Source: an uncultured Thalassospira sp. (GTDB lineage Bacteria; Pseudomonadota; Alphaproteobacteria; Rhodospirillales_A; Thalassospiraceae). From it: DNA of 7,577 bases. The DNA lies in the NCBI GenBank assembly GCA_946885765.1, contig CAMPHD010000156.1, positions 1 through 7,577 on the forward strand, written 5' to 3'. The position numbers and the translations under genes were made by a program. Positions 1 to 5,821 of the stretch are shown here, in pieces; the first letter of the stretch is position 1; each line of letters starts with the position of its first letter. The notes below the pieces were generated by a model that had not been told where the DNA came from, searched no databases, and saw nothing but the letters and a program-made list of their open reading frames with translations.

Positions 1-401
1 CCCTTAAGCCGTTCGGCATGGTTAAACAAAACATTGGCGGGAATATCCATGCAAATGGTTTGAGGCAGGTCGCTGAACCAGTCGACCGGGGTGCCACGAT
101 CATCACAAATCGTCGGGTCAAACCGTAATTCACAATAGGGCGGGACCGTATCGCGCAGGACCATATCAAAAATCATCTGCCCCTGATCGGCTTCGGTAAT
201 CAGGGTCCGTACAACATCCTCGTCCGGGTTGAGGATTTGGTAATGCGTCAGGTTCCAGACAAAATCGTCGCGCAGATCAAACAGGACATAGGGATCGGCA
301 ACCGGCATCTCGGCAGCATTTTCCTGCGCAAATCCTGTTGCGGAAAAATGTGCCAGTCCTGTTGTCAAAACTGTCAAAGCTGCAAGTGTTACAGGTCGCA
401 T
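1..401 (-). CDS. Secreted protein of unknown function, N-terminal part (runs off the window edge)
   Basis: An open frame on the minus strand starts at ATG 401-399 and stays open for 133 codons to the window edge, so the C-terminus is missing. The first 25 residues look like a Sec signal peptide: MRP, a hydrophobic stretch (residues 4-18), then GFA with cleavage likely before Gln26. The mature part is acidic, begins ENAAEMPVADPY, and has three cysteines (90, 99, 117) that could form disulfides in the periplasm. The frame shows ordinary codon use and no stop. The ribosome binding site is weak: only a GGA lies about seven bases before the ATG. I do not recognise the family. It lies downstream of and co-directional with the LysR gene, 102 bp away, and nothing shown ties it to sugar uptake. 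The signal peptide and uninterrupted frame support a real gene; function is unknown. Confidence 0.7.
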   Translation of the reverse strand, partial: MRPVTLAALTVLTTGLAHFSATGFAQENAAEMPVADPYVLFDLRDDFVWNLTHYQILNPDEDVVRTLITEADQGQMIFDMVLRDTVPPYCELRFDPTICDDRGTPVDWFSDLPQTICMDIPANVLFNHAERLK

Positions 402-503
402 TATGTGTCCGGTGGAATGATTTGTATTTGTGTCAAAATCTTATGCGAAATATATGCCATTGCGCCACTCGCATTTGGTAGGGGGCGGGGCACCGGCATA
501 AAA

Positions 504-1490
504 TTATGGATCAGGTTTTTCAATACGGGCCAGAATATGGTCTGAAACCAGTTGTGCAGATGGAGACAGGCGATGCCCGCGTGCGGTAATCAGGCTGTAA
601 GGCTTGATTTCAATCGTTCCGTCAAATGGCAGTTCGGCAATCATGCCCCCGATGCTGAGAAGCGATGTGACTTCTTCGGCCATCGGTGCGATGGCATCGG
701 TGCCCGACAGGGTGGAAAGAGTGACCAGAAGTGACGCGGAATTCAGGCTGGAATGCGGCAGGGGCAAATGGCGCGAGATAAAAACATCCTCGATCGTGCG
801 GCGCATCAGGTTGCCCGGCGGCGGCAAAATCCATTCGAATTTGGCAAGACGGGCAAGGGATACCGCTTTGTTTTCGGCAAGCAATGGGTGACCGGCCCGG
901 ACCATCAGGCGGATTTTCTCGCTTCGGATTTCGCGGATGTTGAATTGGCGGGGGTCCATGTCTTCGGGGACACGCCCAATAACAAAATCATGATCGCCCG
1001 CCAGCAGATCCTTGATCAGCAAATGCGACGGTCCGACCGAAACATGGGCTTCAAGCAGGGCATTGATCGACTGCACCGTACGGATGGCAGGTACGACAAG
1101 ATCAACTGCCGCGGCGGTCACCGCCCCAATGAAAACAGTGCCGCCGCCATGTTTGATATCCTCGATCTCGCGTTCGGCCTCGCGGATTTCAATCAGCATG
1201 CTGCGCGCGCGCCGTGCCAGCGCCCGCCCGGCATTGGTCATTTCAATGCCGCGTGATCCGCGCACGCACAGCCGGGCTTCAAGGATGGTTTCCATTTCCG
1301 ATAACAGGCGGGATGCTGCGGGTTGCGATGTTTGCAACATGTCTGCGGCCTGACTGATTTGTCCGGTTTCCTCCATCGCGACGATCATGCGCAGATGGCT
1401 AAGCTTCAGGCCGCGCTGAAACAGATTTCCGGATCGAAACAGCAGGGATTTCGCGGAACTGAGCGGCAGCGTCTTGGCGGGTTCGGTCAT
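504..1490 (-). CDS. gbpR: LysR-family transcriptional regulator, GbpR-like (sugar-responsive regulator of chvE)
   Basis: A 328-residue LysR-type regulator. The winged helix-turn-helix occupies about residues 30-90: LSHLRMIVAMEETGQISQAA, then TSQPAASRLLSEME as the recognition helix, and the TNAGRALARRAR segment leading into the linker helix (about 87-112). The rest (about 117-310) is the two-lobed effector-binding domain. The roughly 28-residue extension before the HTH is longer than in most LysR proteins, but the start is supported by AAGGAG at 1503-1498, seven bases before ATG. Known: in Agrobacterium, GbpR is a LysR protein encoded beside chvE that activates it in response to L-arabinose, D-galactose and D-fucose. 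Seen here: a similar protein divergent from chvE. Inferred: it senses the sugar or a derivative and activates the plus-strand genes, probably also controlling itself. The family call is firm; the GbpR orthology rests on sequence resemblance from memory and on gene order. Confidence 0.85.
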   Translation of the reverse strand: MTEPAKTLPLSSAKSLLFRSGNLFQRGLKLSHLRMIVAMEETGQISQAADMLQTSQPAASRLLSEMETILEARLCVRGSRGIEMTNAGRALARRARSMLIEIREAEREIEDIKHGGGTVFIGAVTAAAVDLVVPAIRTVQSINALLEAHVSVGPSHLLIKDLLAGDHDFVIGRVPEDMDPRQFNIREIRSEKIRLMVRAGHPLLAENKAVSLARLAKFEWILPPPGNLMRRTIEDVFISRHLPLPHSSLNSASLLVTLSTLSGTDAIAPMAEEVTSLLSIGGMIAELPFDGTIEIKPYSLITARGHRLSPSAQLVSDHILARIEKPDP

Positions 1491-1497
1491 GATAATT

Positions 1498-1513
1498 CTC
1501 CTTGCCGGGCAAG
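1498..1513 (-). promoter_or_regulatory. Ribosome binding site of the LysR gene overlapped by a 13-bp palindrome
   Basis: Plus-strand 1501-1513 is CTTGCC-G-GGCAAG, a perfect palindrome with 6-bp arms around one base. On the minus strand its 3' arm runs directly into the Shine-Dalgarno AAGGAG (1503-1498) of the LysR gene, sharing three bases with it. As DNA it could be an operator for autoregulation. As RNA it can form a five-pair stem with a three-base loop that would tie up part of the ribosome binding site. It is not a canonical T-N11-A LysR box. The ribosome binding site is secure; a role for the palindrome is inference. Confidence 0.5.
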
Positions 1514-1516
1514 TTT

Positions 1517-1522
1517 AATATA
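1517..1522 (-). promoter_or_regulatory. Possible -10 element for the LysR gene
   Basis: On the minus strand 1522-1517 reads TATATT, four of six matches to the sigma-70 -10 consensus, about 27 bases upstream of the LysR start codon. No convincing -35 lies at the right distance, as would be expected for a weak or activator-controlled promoter. It overlaps the candidate LysR binding site, which would allow autorepression. This is a weak call. Confidence 0.25.
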
Positions 1523-1535
1523 CCATTTTTGATAT
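1520..1535. promoter_or_regulatory. Candidate LysR-type operator between gbpR and chvE
   Basis: ATACCA-tttt-TGATAT is a 16-bp inverted repeat with five of six arm positions matching, in an AT-rich stretch of the divergent promoter region. Its outer T and A (1521 and 1534) are separated by 12 bases, one more than the classic T-N11-A. If the chvE promoter proposed at 1557-1585 is right, the centre of the repeat is about 64 bp upstream of the start of transcription, where LysR activators usually place their main recognition site. Position and symmetry support it; there is no comparison with other chvE promoters behind it. Confidence 0.35.
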
Positions 1536-1556
1536 GCAAGTTTCGAAATTCCTTAT

Positions 1557-1585
1557 TTGATTGTTATGTCTAGCGTCGGAATAAT
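1557..1585 (+). promoter_or_regulatory. Candidate sigma-70 promoter of chvE
   Basis: TTGATT at 1557-1562 (four of six to the -35 consensus) and AATAAT at 1580-1585 (five of six to the -10 consensus) are separated by exactly 17 bp. Transcription would start near 1591-1593, leaving a leader of about 120 nt before the chvE start. The moderate -35 fits a promoter needing an activator such as the divergent LysR protein. No transcript data are available here. Confidence 0.5.
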
Positions 1586-1591
1586 GGCGCC

Positions 1592-1708
1592 GCATCCTGC
1601 GGGAAAACGGGATGCATCACCAAGCGAAAAACAAAGACGCGGCGCATACAGGCAGCTTTGCCTGGAAAGTCGGGCAAAAGGCTGTAAAGGCCGTGTCTTT
1701 TAGGGAGG
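1592..1708 (+). promoter_or_regulatory. Structured chvE mRNA leader with alternative hairpins
   Basis: Four helices can be read. H1: 1592-1599 with 1608-1615, eight pairs including one G-U, 8-nt loop, right at the predicted 5' end. A: CAGGCA 1649-1654 with TGCCTG 1659-1664, six perfect pairs, loop GCTT. B: 1657-1665 with 1670-1678, nine pairs including two G-U, 4-nt loop. C: 1676-1682 with 1695-1701, seven pairs including one G-U, ending one base before the ribosome binding site GGGAGG (1703-1708). A and C can coexist, but B uses bases from both, so B excludes A and C. That arrangement resembles a translational switch. I do not recognise it as a known riboswitch class, and short hairpins also occur by chance. 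Confidence 0.35.
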
Positions 1709-1713
1709 AAAAT

Positions 1714-2793
1714 ATGAAACGTCTCAGTGCCGTAATGGCAGGGGTCGCCCTTGGCGCGGCCGCAATGATGAGCCCGATGATCTCTGGCGGCTATGCACAT
1801 GCCCAGGAAAAAGGATATGTCGGGATCGCGATGCCCACCAAATCCTCGGCACGCTGGATTTCGGACGGCGAGTCCATGGTCAAGCAGTTCGAAGACGCCG
1901 GTTACAAAACCGATCTGCAATATGCAGAAGACGATATTCCCAACCAGCTTTCCCAGATTGAAAACATGATCGTCAAGGGCGTAGACGTCCTTGTGATTGC
2001 GGCAATCGACGGCACCACGCTTTCGAATGCACTGGAAAATGCCAAGGCAGCCGGGATCAAGGTTTTCGCTTATGACCGTCTGATCCGTGAAAGTGCCAAT
2101 GTCGATTACTATTCGACCTTTGATAACTTCCAGGTTGGCGTGCTGCAGGCGACTTCGCTTGTTGACGGCCTTCTGGCGCAGGGCGAACCGCCGTTTAATG
2201 TTGAGCTTTTCGGCGGGTCGCCGGACGATAACAACGCCTATTTCTTCTATGACGGCGCGATGTCGGTTCTGCAGCCGTTGATCGATGAAGGCACTGTTGT
2301 TGTCAAATCCGGCCAGATGGGCATGGACAAGGTCGGCACGCTTCGTTGGGACGGTGCGGTTGCACAGTCACGTATGGATAACCTGCTGTCGGCTTATTAC
2401 ACCGACGATCAGGTTGATGGTGTCCTGTCGCCCTATGACGGCCTTTCGATCGGTATCCTGTCATCGCTTAAGGGCGTTGGCTATGGTTCCGGCGACATGA
2501 AAATGCCGGTTGTTACCGGTCAGGACGCCGAACTTCCGTCGGTCAAATCGATCCTTGCCGGCGAACAGTATTCCACGATCTTCAAGGATACCCGCGAGCT
2601 TGCACGTGTCACCGTTTCGATGGTTGACAGCGTTCTTGCCGGTAAAGAGCCGACCATCAACGACACCAAAACCTATGATAACGGTGTCAAGGTTGTGCCG
2701 TCCTACCTGCTGGAACCGGTTATGGTCGACAAATCCAACTGGGAAGAAATCCTTGTGGGTTCAGGTTACTACGAAAAAGACGAAGTTCAGTAA
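1714..2793 (+). CDS. chvE: ChvE-type periplasmic aldose-binding protein of an ABC transporter
   Basis: A 359-residue precursor that binds monosaccharides in the periplasm and delivers them to the GguAB importer. The signal peptide is residues 1-30 (MKRL, an Ala/Met-rich core, AHA cleavage site before Gln31). The mature protein begins with the ChvE-like [12 protein letters not shown] (37-48). Other recognisable segments are [13 protein letters not shown] (73-85), YDRLI (120-124), [13 protein letters not shown] (134-146), GGSPDDNN (167-174) and GQDAE starting at 269. They belong to the type I periplasmic-binding fold of Agrobacterium ChvE and Azospirillum SbpA. ChvE proteins bind L-arabinose, D-galactose, D-fucose, glucose and xylose, and in Agrobacterium also signal to VirA; no vir genes are visible here. 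The start is set by GGGAGG at 1703-1708; an in-frame ATG at 1612 lacks a ribosome binding site and would place 34 polar residues before the signal peptide. First gene of the transport cluster. Confidence 0.95.
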   Translation: MKRLSAVMAGVALGAAAMMSPMISGGYAHAQEKGYVGIAMPTKSSARWISDGESMVKQFEDAGYKTDLQYAEDDIPNQLSQIENMIVKGVDVLVIAAIDGTTLSNALENAKAAGIKVFAYDRLIRESANVDYYSTFDNFQVGVLQATSLVDGLLAQGEPPFNVELFGGSPDDNNAYFFYDGAMSVLQPLIDEGTVVVKSGQMGMDKVGTLRWDGAVAQSRMDNLLSAYYTDDQVDGVLSPYDGLSIGILSSLKGVGYGSGDMKMPVVTGQDAELPSVKSILAGEQYSTIFKDTRELARVTVSMVDSVLAGKEPTINDTKTYDNGVKVVPSYLLEPVMVDKSNWEEILVGSGYYEKDEVQ

Positions 2794-2817
2794 TCCACTG
2801 ATCTGAATGTAACGAAG

Positions 2818-2852
2818 GGCGGGCTCGCTCTGATATGTTGGCCCGCCTTTTT
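2818..2852 (+). terminator. Rho-independent terminator-like hairpin between chvE and gguA
   Basis: GGCGGGC (2818-2824) pairs perfectly with GCCCGCC (2841-2847) across a 16-nt loop and is followed at once by five T residues (2848-2852). It begins 24 bp after the chvE stop. Because gguA and gguB lack an obvious strong promoter of their own, it probably acts as a partial terminator or a 3' stabiliser, so that binding protein is made in excess over the membrane components, as is common in sugar ABC operons. Hairpin and T-run are seen; partial read-through is inferred. Confidence 0.75.
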
Positions 2853-2873
2853 CTGTGCTGCCGGAAACGGACA

Positions 2874-2897
2874 GTTGCAGGGAAACAAGACTGCGAC
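2874..2897 (+). other. Second small hairpin upstream of gguA
   Basis: GTTGCAG (2874-2880) can pair with CTGCGAC (2891-2897), seven pairs with one U-G, across a 10-nt purine-rich loop. It lies between the terminator and the gguA ribosome binding site (GGGAGG, 2931-2936). It could protect a processed 5' end of the gguAB message. No T-run follows, so it is not a terminator. It may be fortuitous. Confidence 0.25.
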
Positions 2898-2941
2898 CGA
2901 GAATAGCGCCGTTGTGAGAGCATCGGCAGTGGGAGGACCGG

Positions 2942-4465
2942 ATGGACACCATCCTGGAAATGCGCAACATCACCAAAATCTTTCCGGGGGTGAAGGCGCT
3001 GGACGATGTCAGCCTGAAGGTGGAACGTGGTGAAATCCACGCCCTTTGCGGCGAAAACGGGGCCGGTAAATCGACCCTGATGAAGGTACTGAGCGGTGTT
3101 TACCCAATTGGCACCTATGAAGGTGACATCCTTTATGACGGGGATGTGCAGGAATTCAAGGATATCCGCGATAGCGAACAGCGCGGCATCATCATCATTC
3201 ACCAGGAACTGGCGCTTGTGCCGTTGCTGTCGATTGCCGAGAACATCTTTCTGGGCAACGAGATTTGTGAAAACGGTGTGATCAACTGGCCGGCGACCTT
3301 TGCGCGCACCGGCGAGCTTTTGAAAAAAGTCGGACTTCGCGAAACACCCAGCGAACTGATTACCAATATCGGTGTCGGCAAGCAGCAGCTTGTTGAAATC
3401 GCCAAGGCGCTGTCCAAAAAGGTCAAGCTTCTGATCCTTGACGAGCCGACGGCAAGCTTGCAGGAAAATGATAGCCAGAAGCTTCTGGACCTGTTGCTGG
3501 AATTCAAGGCGCAGGGGATCACATCGATCCTGATTTCACACAAACTGAACGAGATCAATCGCGTTGCCGACCGCATCACGGTCATTCGCGATGGCAAGGC
3601 GATTTCGACCCTTGATGCCCGTGGCGGGACCATTACCGAAGACCATATTGTCAAGGATATGGTCGGACGTGATATGGCGCACCGTTATCCGGATCGTACG
3701 CCCAATATCGGTACGGCCAAGCTGATGGAAGTGCGGAACTGGAATGTGACCCATCCGCTGCATCCTGAGCGCAAGGTCGTCAAAAACGTCAATATCGATG
3801 TGGCGGCAGGTGAGGTTGTTGGAATTGCCGGTTTGATGGGGGCCGGGCGTACCGAACTTGCGATGAGTGTCTTTGGCCGTGCCTATGGCGCGGATATCAG
3901 CGGCGAAGTTCTGATCAATGGCAAGCCTGCGGATGTATCGACCGTTGAAAAGGCGATTGCATCAGGTCTTGCCTATGTCACCGAGGACCGCAAGGAAATG
4001 GGGTTGGTGCTTGAAGAAAGCATCACGACCAATATCACGCTGGCCAATCTTGACGGTGTTGCCGAACGCGGTGTCATCAATGAGGGTGCTGAACGTCAGG
4101 TGGCCCAACAATATCGTAGTAAAATCAATATCCGCACCCCGAATGTTGCGCAAAAGGCGGTCAATCTCTCGGGTGGCAATCAGCAAAAGGTTGTTTTGTC
4201 CAAATGGCTGTTTGCCGGGCCGGAGGTCCTTATTCTGGACGAACCGACACGCGGCATTGATGTCGGTGCGAAATACGAGATTTATACGATTATCAACCAG
4301 CTGGCAGCCGATGGTAAGGGGGTCATCATGATCTCGTCGGAAATGCCGGAGCTTCTGGGCATGTGCGATCGCATCTATGTGATGAACGAAGGTGAGATCA
4401 AAGGGCAACTGGCGGCAAACGATGCCAGCCAGGAAAAAATCATGCGCATGATCCTGAAGGCGTGA
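2942..4465 (+). CDS. gguA: Sugar ABC transporter ATP-binding protein GguA (fused double ATPase)
   Basis: A 507-residue cytoplasmic ATPase with two fused nucleotide-binding domains that powers sugar import through GguB. Domain 1 has Walker [10 protein letters not shown] (37-45), a divergent signature IGVGKQQ (143-149) and Walker [11 protein letters not shown] (163-172). Domain 2 has a degenerate Walker A GLMGAGRT (297-304, Arg303 replacing the usual Lys), an intact signature LSGGNQQ (409-415) and Walker [11 protein letters not shown] from residue 429. This unequal pairing, one site with a good Walker A and the other with a good signature, is normal for the RbsA/XylG/MglA/GguA group. Length is also typical. 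ATG 2942 follows GGGAGG by five bases. It sits 148 bp after chvE, beyond the attenuator-like hairpin, and its stop is 11 bp before the gguB start, indicating coupled expression. XylG or MmsA labels are possible alternatives, but the ChvE partner favours GguA. Confidence 0.93.
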   Translation: MDTILEMRNITKIFPGVKALDDVSLKVERGEIHALCGENGAGKSTLMKVLSGVYPIGTYEGDILYDGDVQEFKDIRDSEQRGIIIIHQELALVPLLSIAENIFLGNEICENGVINWPATFARTGELLKKVGLRETPSELITNIGVGKQQLVEIAKALSKKVKLLILDEPTASLQENDSQKLLDLLLEFKAQGITSILISHKLNEINRVADRITVIRDGKAISTLDARGGTITEDHIVKDMVGRDMAHRYPDRTPNIGTAKLMEVRNWNVTHPLHPERKVVKNVNIDVAAGEVVGIAGLMGAGRTELAMSVFGRAYGADISGEVLINGKPADVSTVEKAIASGLAYVTEDRKEMGLVLEESITTNITLANLDGVAERGVINEGAERQVAQQYRSKINIRTPNVAQKAVNLSGGNQQKVVLSKWLFAGPEVLILDEPTRGIDVGAKYEIYTIINQLAADGKGVIMISSEMPELLGMCDRIYVMNEGEIKGQLAANDASQEKIMRMILKA

Positions 4466-4476
4466 GGAAGCAGACA

Positions 4477-5667
4477 ATGACGGATATTTCAAGCAGCAGC
4501 AAATCGATGGGTTATTACCTGCGCACGCATATGCGCGAATATGGCATGGTGGTCGCGCTGATCGCGATCCTGGCCTTTTTCCAGGTGATGACCGATGGCG
4601 TGATGCTTAAACCGGTCAACCTGACCAACCTGTTCCTTCAAAACAGCTATATCATCATCATGGCAGTGGGCATGCTGCTGGTGATTGTTGGCGGCAATAT
4701 CGACCTTTCGGTTGGTTCGGTCGTCGGCTTTATCGGCGCGCTTGCCGCAGTGATGATTGTTCATTGGGACTTGCCGACGGTTATTGTGATCCCGGCCTGC
4801 CTGATTGTCGGGGCGATAATCGGTGCGGCCCAAGGATACTGGGTGGCCTATTGGCGCATTCCGTCCTTTATCGTGACCCTTGCGGGTATGTTGGTGTTCA
4901 AGGGGCTGACGCTTGCCCTTTTGGGCGGGGCATCGGTTGGTCCTTTCCCTGACAGCTTCCAAGCGATGTCTTCGGGCTTCCTGCCGGACTTCTTTGCCGG
5001 TTTGATCGAGGGTCGCTTTAACATCTTTTCGATGGTGCTTGGCGTTGCGATTGCCGTCATTCTGCCGGTTCTTGGTCTACGGGCACGTGCCAAGCAGGCG
5101 AAGTTTGCCGAGGTTGAAGAGCCGATAGCGTTCTTTGCGGCAAAACATGCGATTGCGGGTCTTGCGATCCTGTATGTCACCTATCTTCTGTCGACCTATC
5201 GCGGGTTGCCGAACGTTTTGATCGTGATGGCGCTTCTGATTGCGATCTTTACCTTCATCACCAACAGTACGACCCTTGGGCGCCGTATCTATGCGCTGGG
5301 CGGAAATGAAAAGGCGGCCAAGCTTTCGGGCATCAATACCAAGCGCCTGACCTTCCTGACCTTTGCCAATATGGGCATGCTGGCCGCATTGGCCGGTCTG
5401 GTGTTTGCCGCGCGCTTGAATACGGCAACACCAAAAGCCGGTCTTGCATTCGAACTTGATGTGATTGCCGCGGTCTTTATCGGTGGTGCATCGATGTCGG
5501 GCGGGGTTGGCAAGGTGATCGGGGCGGTGGTTGGCGCGCTGATCATGGGGGTCATGAATAACGGCATGTCGATCATCGGGGTTGGTATCGATTGGCAGCA
5601 GGTCATCAAGGGGCTGGTGTTGCTCGCCGCCGTGATATTCGACGTCTATAACAAGAACAAAGCGTAA
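4477..5667 (+). CDS. gguB: Sugar ABC transporter permease GguB
   Basis: A 396-residue inner-membrane permease of the branched-chain/ribose type (BPD_transp_2 family). Hydrophobic segments likely to cross the membrane lie near residues 21-38, 55-75, 80-96, 101-120, 128-150, 182-200, 222-240, 246-262, 292-312 and 345-365, with a last one about 375-390. The cytoplasmic loop ALGGNEKAAKLSGI (273-286) is the conserved segment that contacts the ATPase, and GGASMSGGVGKVIG (336-349) is another family hallmark. A GTG at 4462 overlapping the gguA stop would add five residues, but AGGAAG at 4465-4470 is correctly spaced only for ATG 4477, so that start is chosen. It is the only permease visible, so the transporter is expected to use a homodimer with one double ATPase. 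Family assignment is secure; the name GguB, as opposed to XylH or MmsB, rests on its ChvE and GguA neighbours. Confidence 0.92.
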   Translation: MTDISSSSKSMGYYLRTHMREYGMVVALIAILAFFQVMTDGVMLKPVNLTNLFLQNSYIIIMAVGMLLVIVGGNIDLSVGSVVGFIGALAAVMIVHWDLPTVIVIPACLIVGAIIGAAQGYWVAYWRIPSFIVTLAGMLVFKGLTLALLGGASVGPFPDSFQAMSSGFLPDFFAGLIEGRFNIFSMVLGVAIAVILPVLGLRARAKQAKFAEVEEPIAFFAAKHAIAGLAILYVTYLLSTYRGLPNVLIVMALLIAIFTFITNSTTLGRRIYALGGNEKAAKLSGINTKRLTFLTFANMGMLAALAGLVFAARLNTATPKAGLAFELDVIAAVFIGGASMSGGVGKVIGAVVGALIMGVMNNGMSIIGVGIDWQQVIKGLVLLAAVIFDVYNKNKA

Positions 5668-5682
5668 CAATATGCAGACGAG

Positions 5683-5745
5683 GAACGGTGCAGTTTTTGA
5701 CAGGATCGGTTGCCCGGATATGGCAATTGCGGAACTGTGCCGTTC
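5683..5745 (+). other. Large two-tier hairpin after gguB (3' stabiliser, regulatory RNA or leader element)
   Basis: Positions 5683-5697 pair without interruption with 5731-5745: 15 consecutive pairs, 11 Watson-Crick and four G-U, the outer six being GAACGG with CCGTTC. Above a nine-base bulge (5698-5706) and a single opposing base (5730), 5707-5714 pairs with 5722-5729 (eight pairs, two G-U; core TTGCC with GGCAA) and closes a 7-nt loop. It starts 15 bp after the gguB stop. No T-run follows, so it is not a standard intrinsic terminator. It could protect the 3' end of the transporter message or act within the leader of the dehydratase. The pairing is read directly; function is unknown. Confidence 0.5.
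5697..5724 (+). promoter_or_regulatory. Possible promoter for the dehydratase gene
   Basis: TTGACA at 5697-5702 is a perfect -35 consensus. With a 16-bp spacer the -10 would be TATGGC (5719-5724), only three of six to consensus, so the promoter would be weak or activator-dependent. Transcription would start around 5731, about 90 nt ahead of the dehydratase, with the 5753-5780 dyad in the early transcribed region. It lies inside the large inverted repeat, so the two readings compete or are combined. Confidence 0.3.
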
Positions 5746-5752
5746 AAAGTCC

Positions 5753-5780
5753 CCCATACGTAATGCCACATCCGTATGGG
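5753..5780. promoter_or_regulatory. Perfect 8-bp inverted repeat with 12-bp spacer upstream of the dehydratase
   Basis: CCCATACG (5753-5760) and CGTATGGG (5773-5780) are exact inverted copies separated by 12 bp. Arm centres are 20 bp apart, about two helical turns, as expected for a dimeric DNA-binding protein touching one face of the helix. It ends 41 bp before the dehydratase start, a natural place for an operator. It could also fold as an RNA hairpin, but the next bases (ATCGGACCCG) are not a T-run, so it is a poor intrinsic terminator. Confidence 0.45.
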
Positions 5781-5821
5781 ATCGGACCCGTCTCGATAAA
5801 AACTTATAAAGGAGAACGGGC

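Noticed and set aside
402..503. TATGCC (453-458) and GGCATA (495-500) inverted repeat between the LysR gene and the secreted-protein gene, considered as a terminator
   Set aside because: The arms are six bases with a 36-nt spacer and no T-run follows on the minus strand; the inner TGCG/CGCA stem is only four pairs. No convincing promoter for the secreted-protein gene was found here either.
237..545. Plus-strand 102-residue cysteine-rich reading frame, with CCxxC/CxxCxC-like clusters suggestive of a metal-binding peptide
   Set aside because: It is antisense to the start of the signal-peptide protein at 1-401 and to the end of the LysR gene, lacks a ribosome binding site, and its cysteines are the reverse reading of ordinary codons such as ACA and GCA.
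1612..1713. In-frame upstream start that would add 34 residues to ChvE
   Set aside because: ATG 1612 lies inside a leader hairpin with no ribosome binding site, and the added residues would bury the signal peptide. ATG 1714 has GGGAGG at the right distance.
3821..3850. Arg in place of Lys in the second Walker A of GguA, seen as a possible inactivating change
   Set aside because: The GAGRT form of the second Walker A is normal for sugar ABC double ATPases, as is the divergent first signature, so the protein is not damaged.
4462..4476. GTG start for GguB overlapping the gguA stop
   Set aside because: The only upstream purine run (GAAGG, 4456-4460) is one base from the GTG, too close; AGGAAG at 4465-4470 is spaced six bases from ATG 4477.
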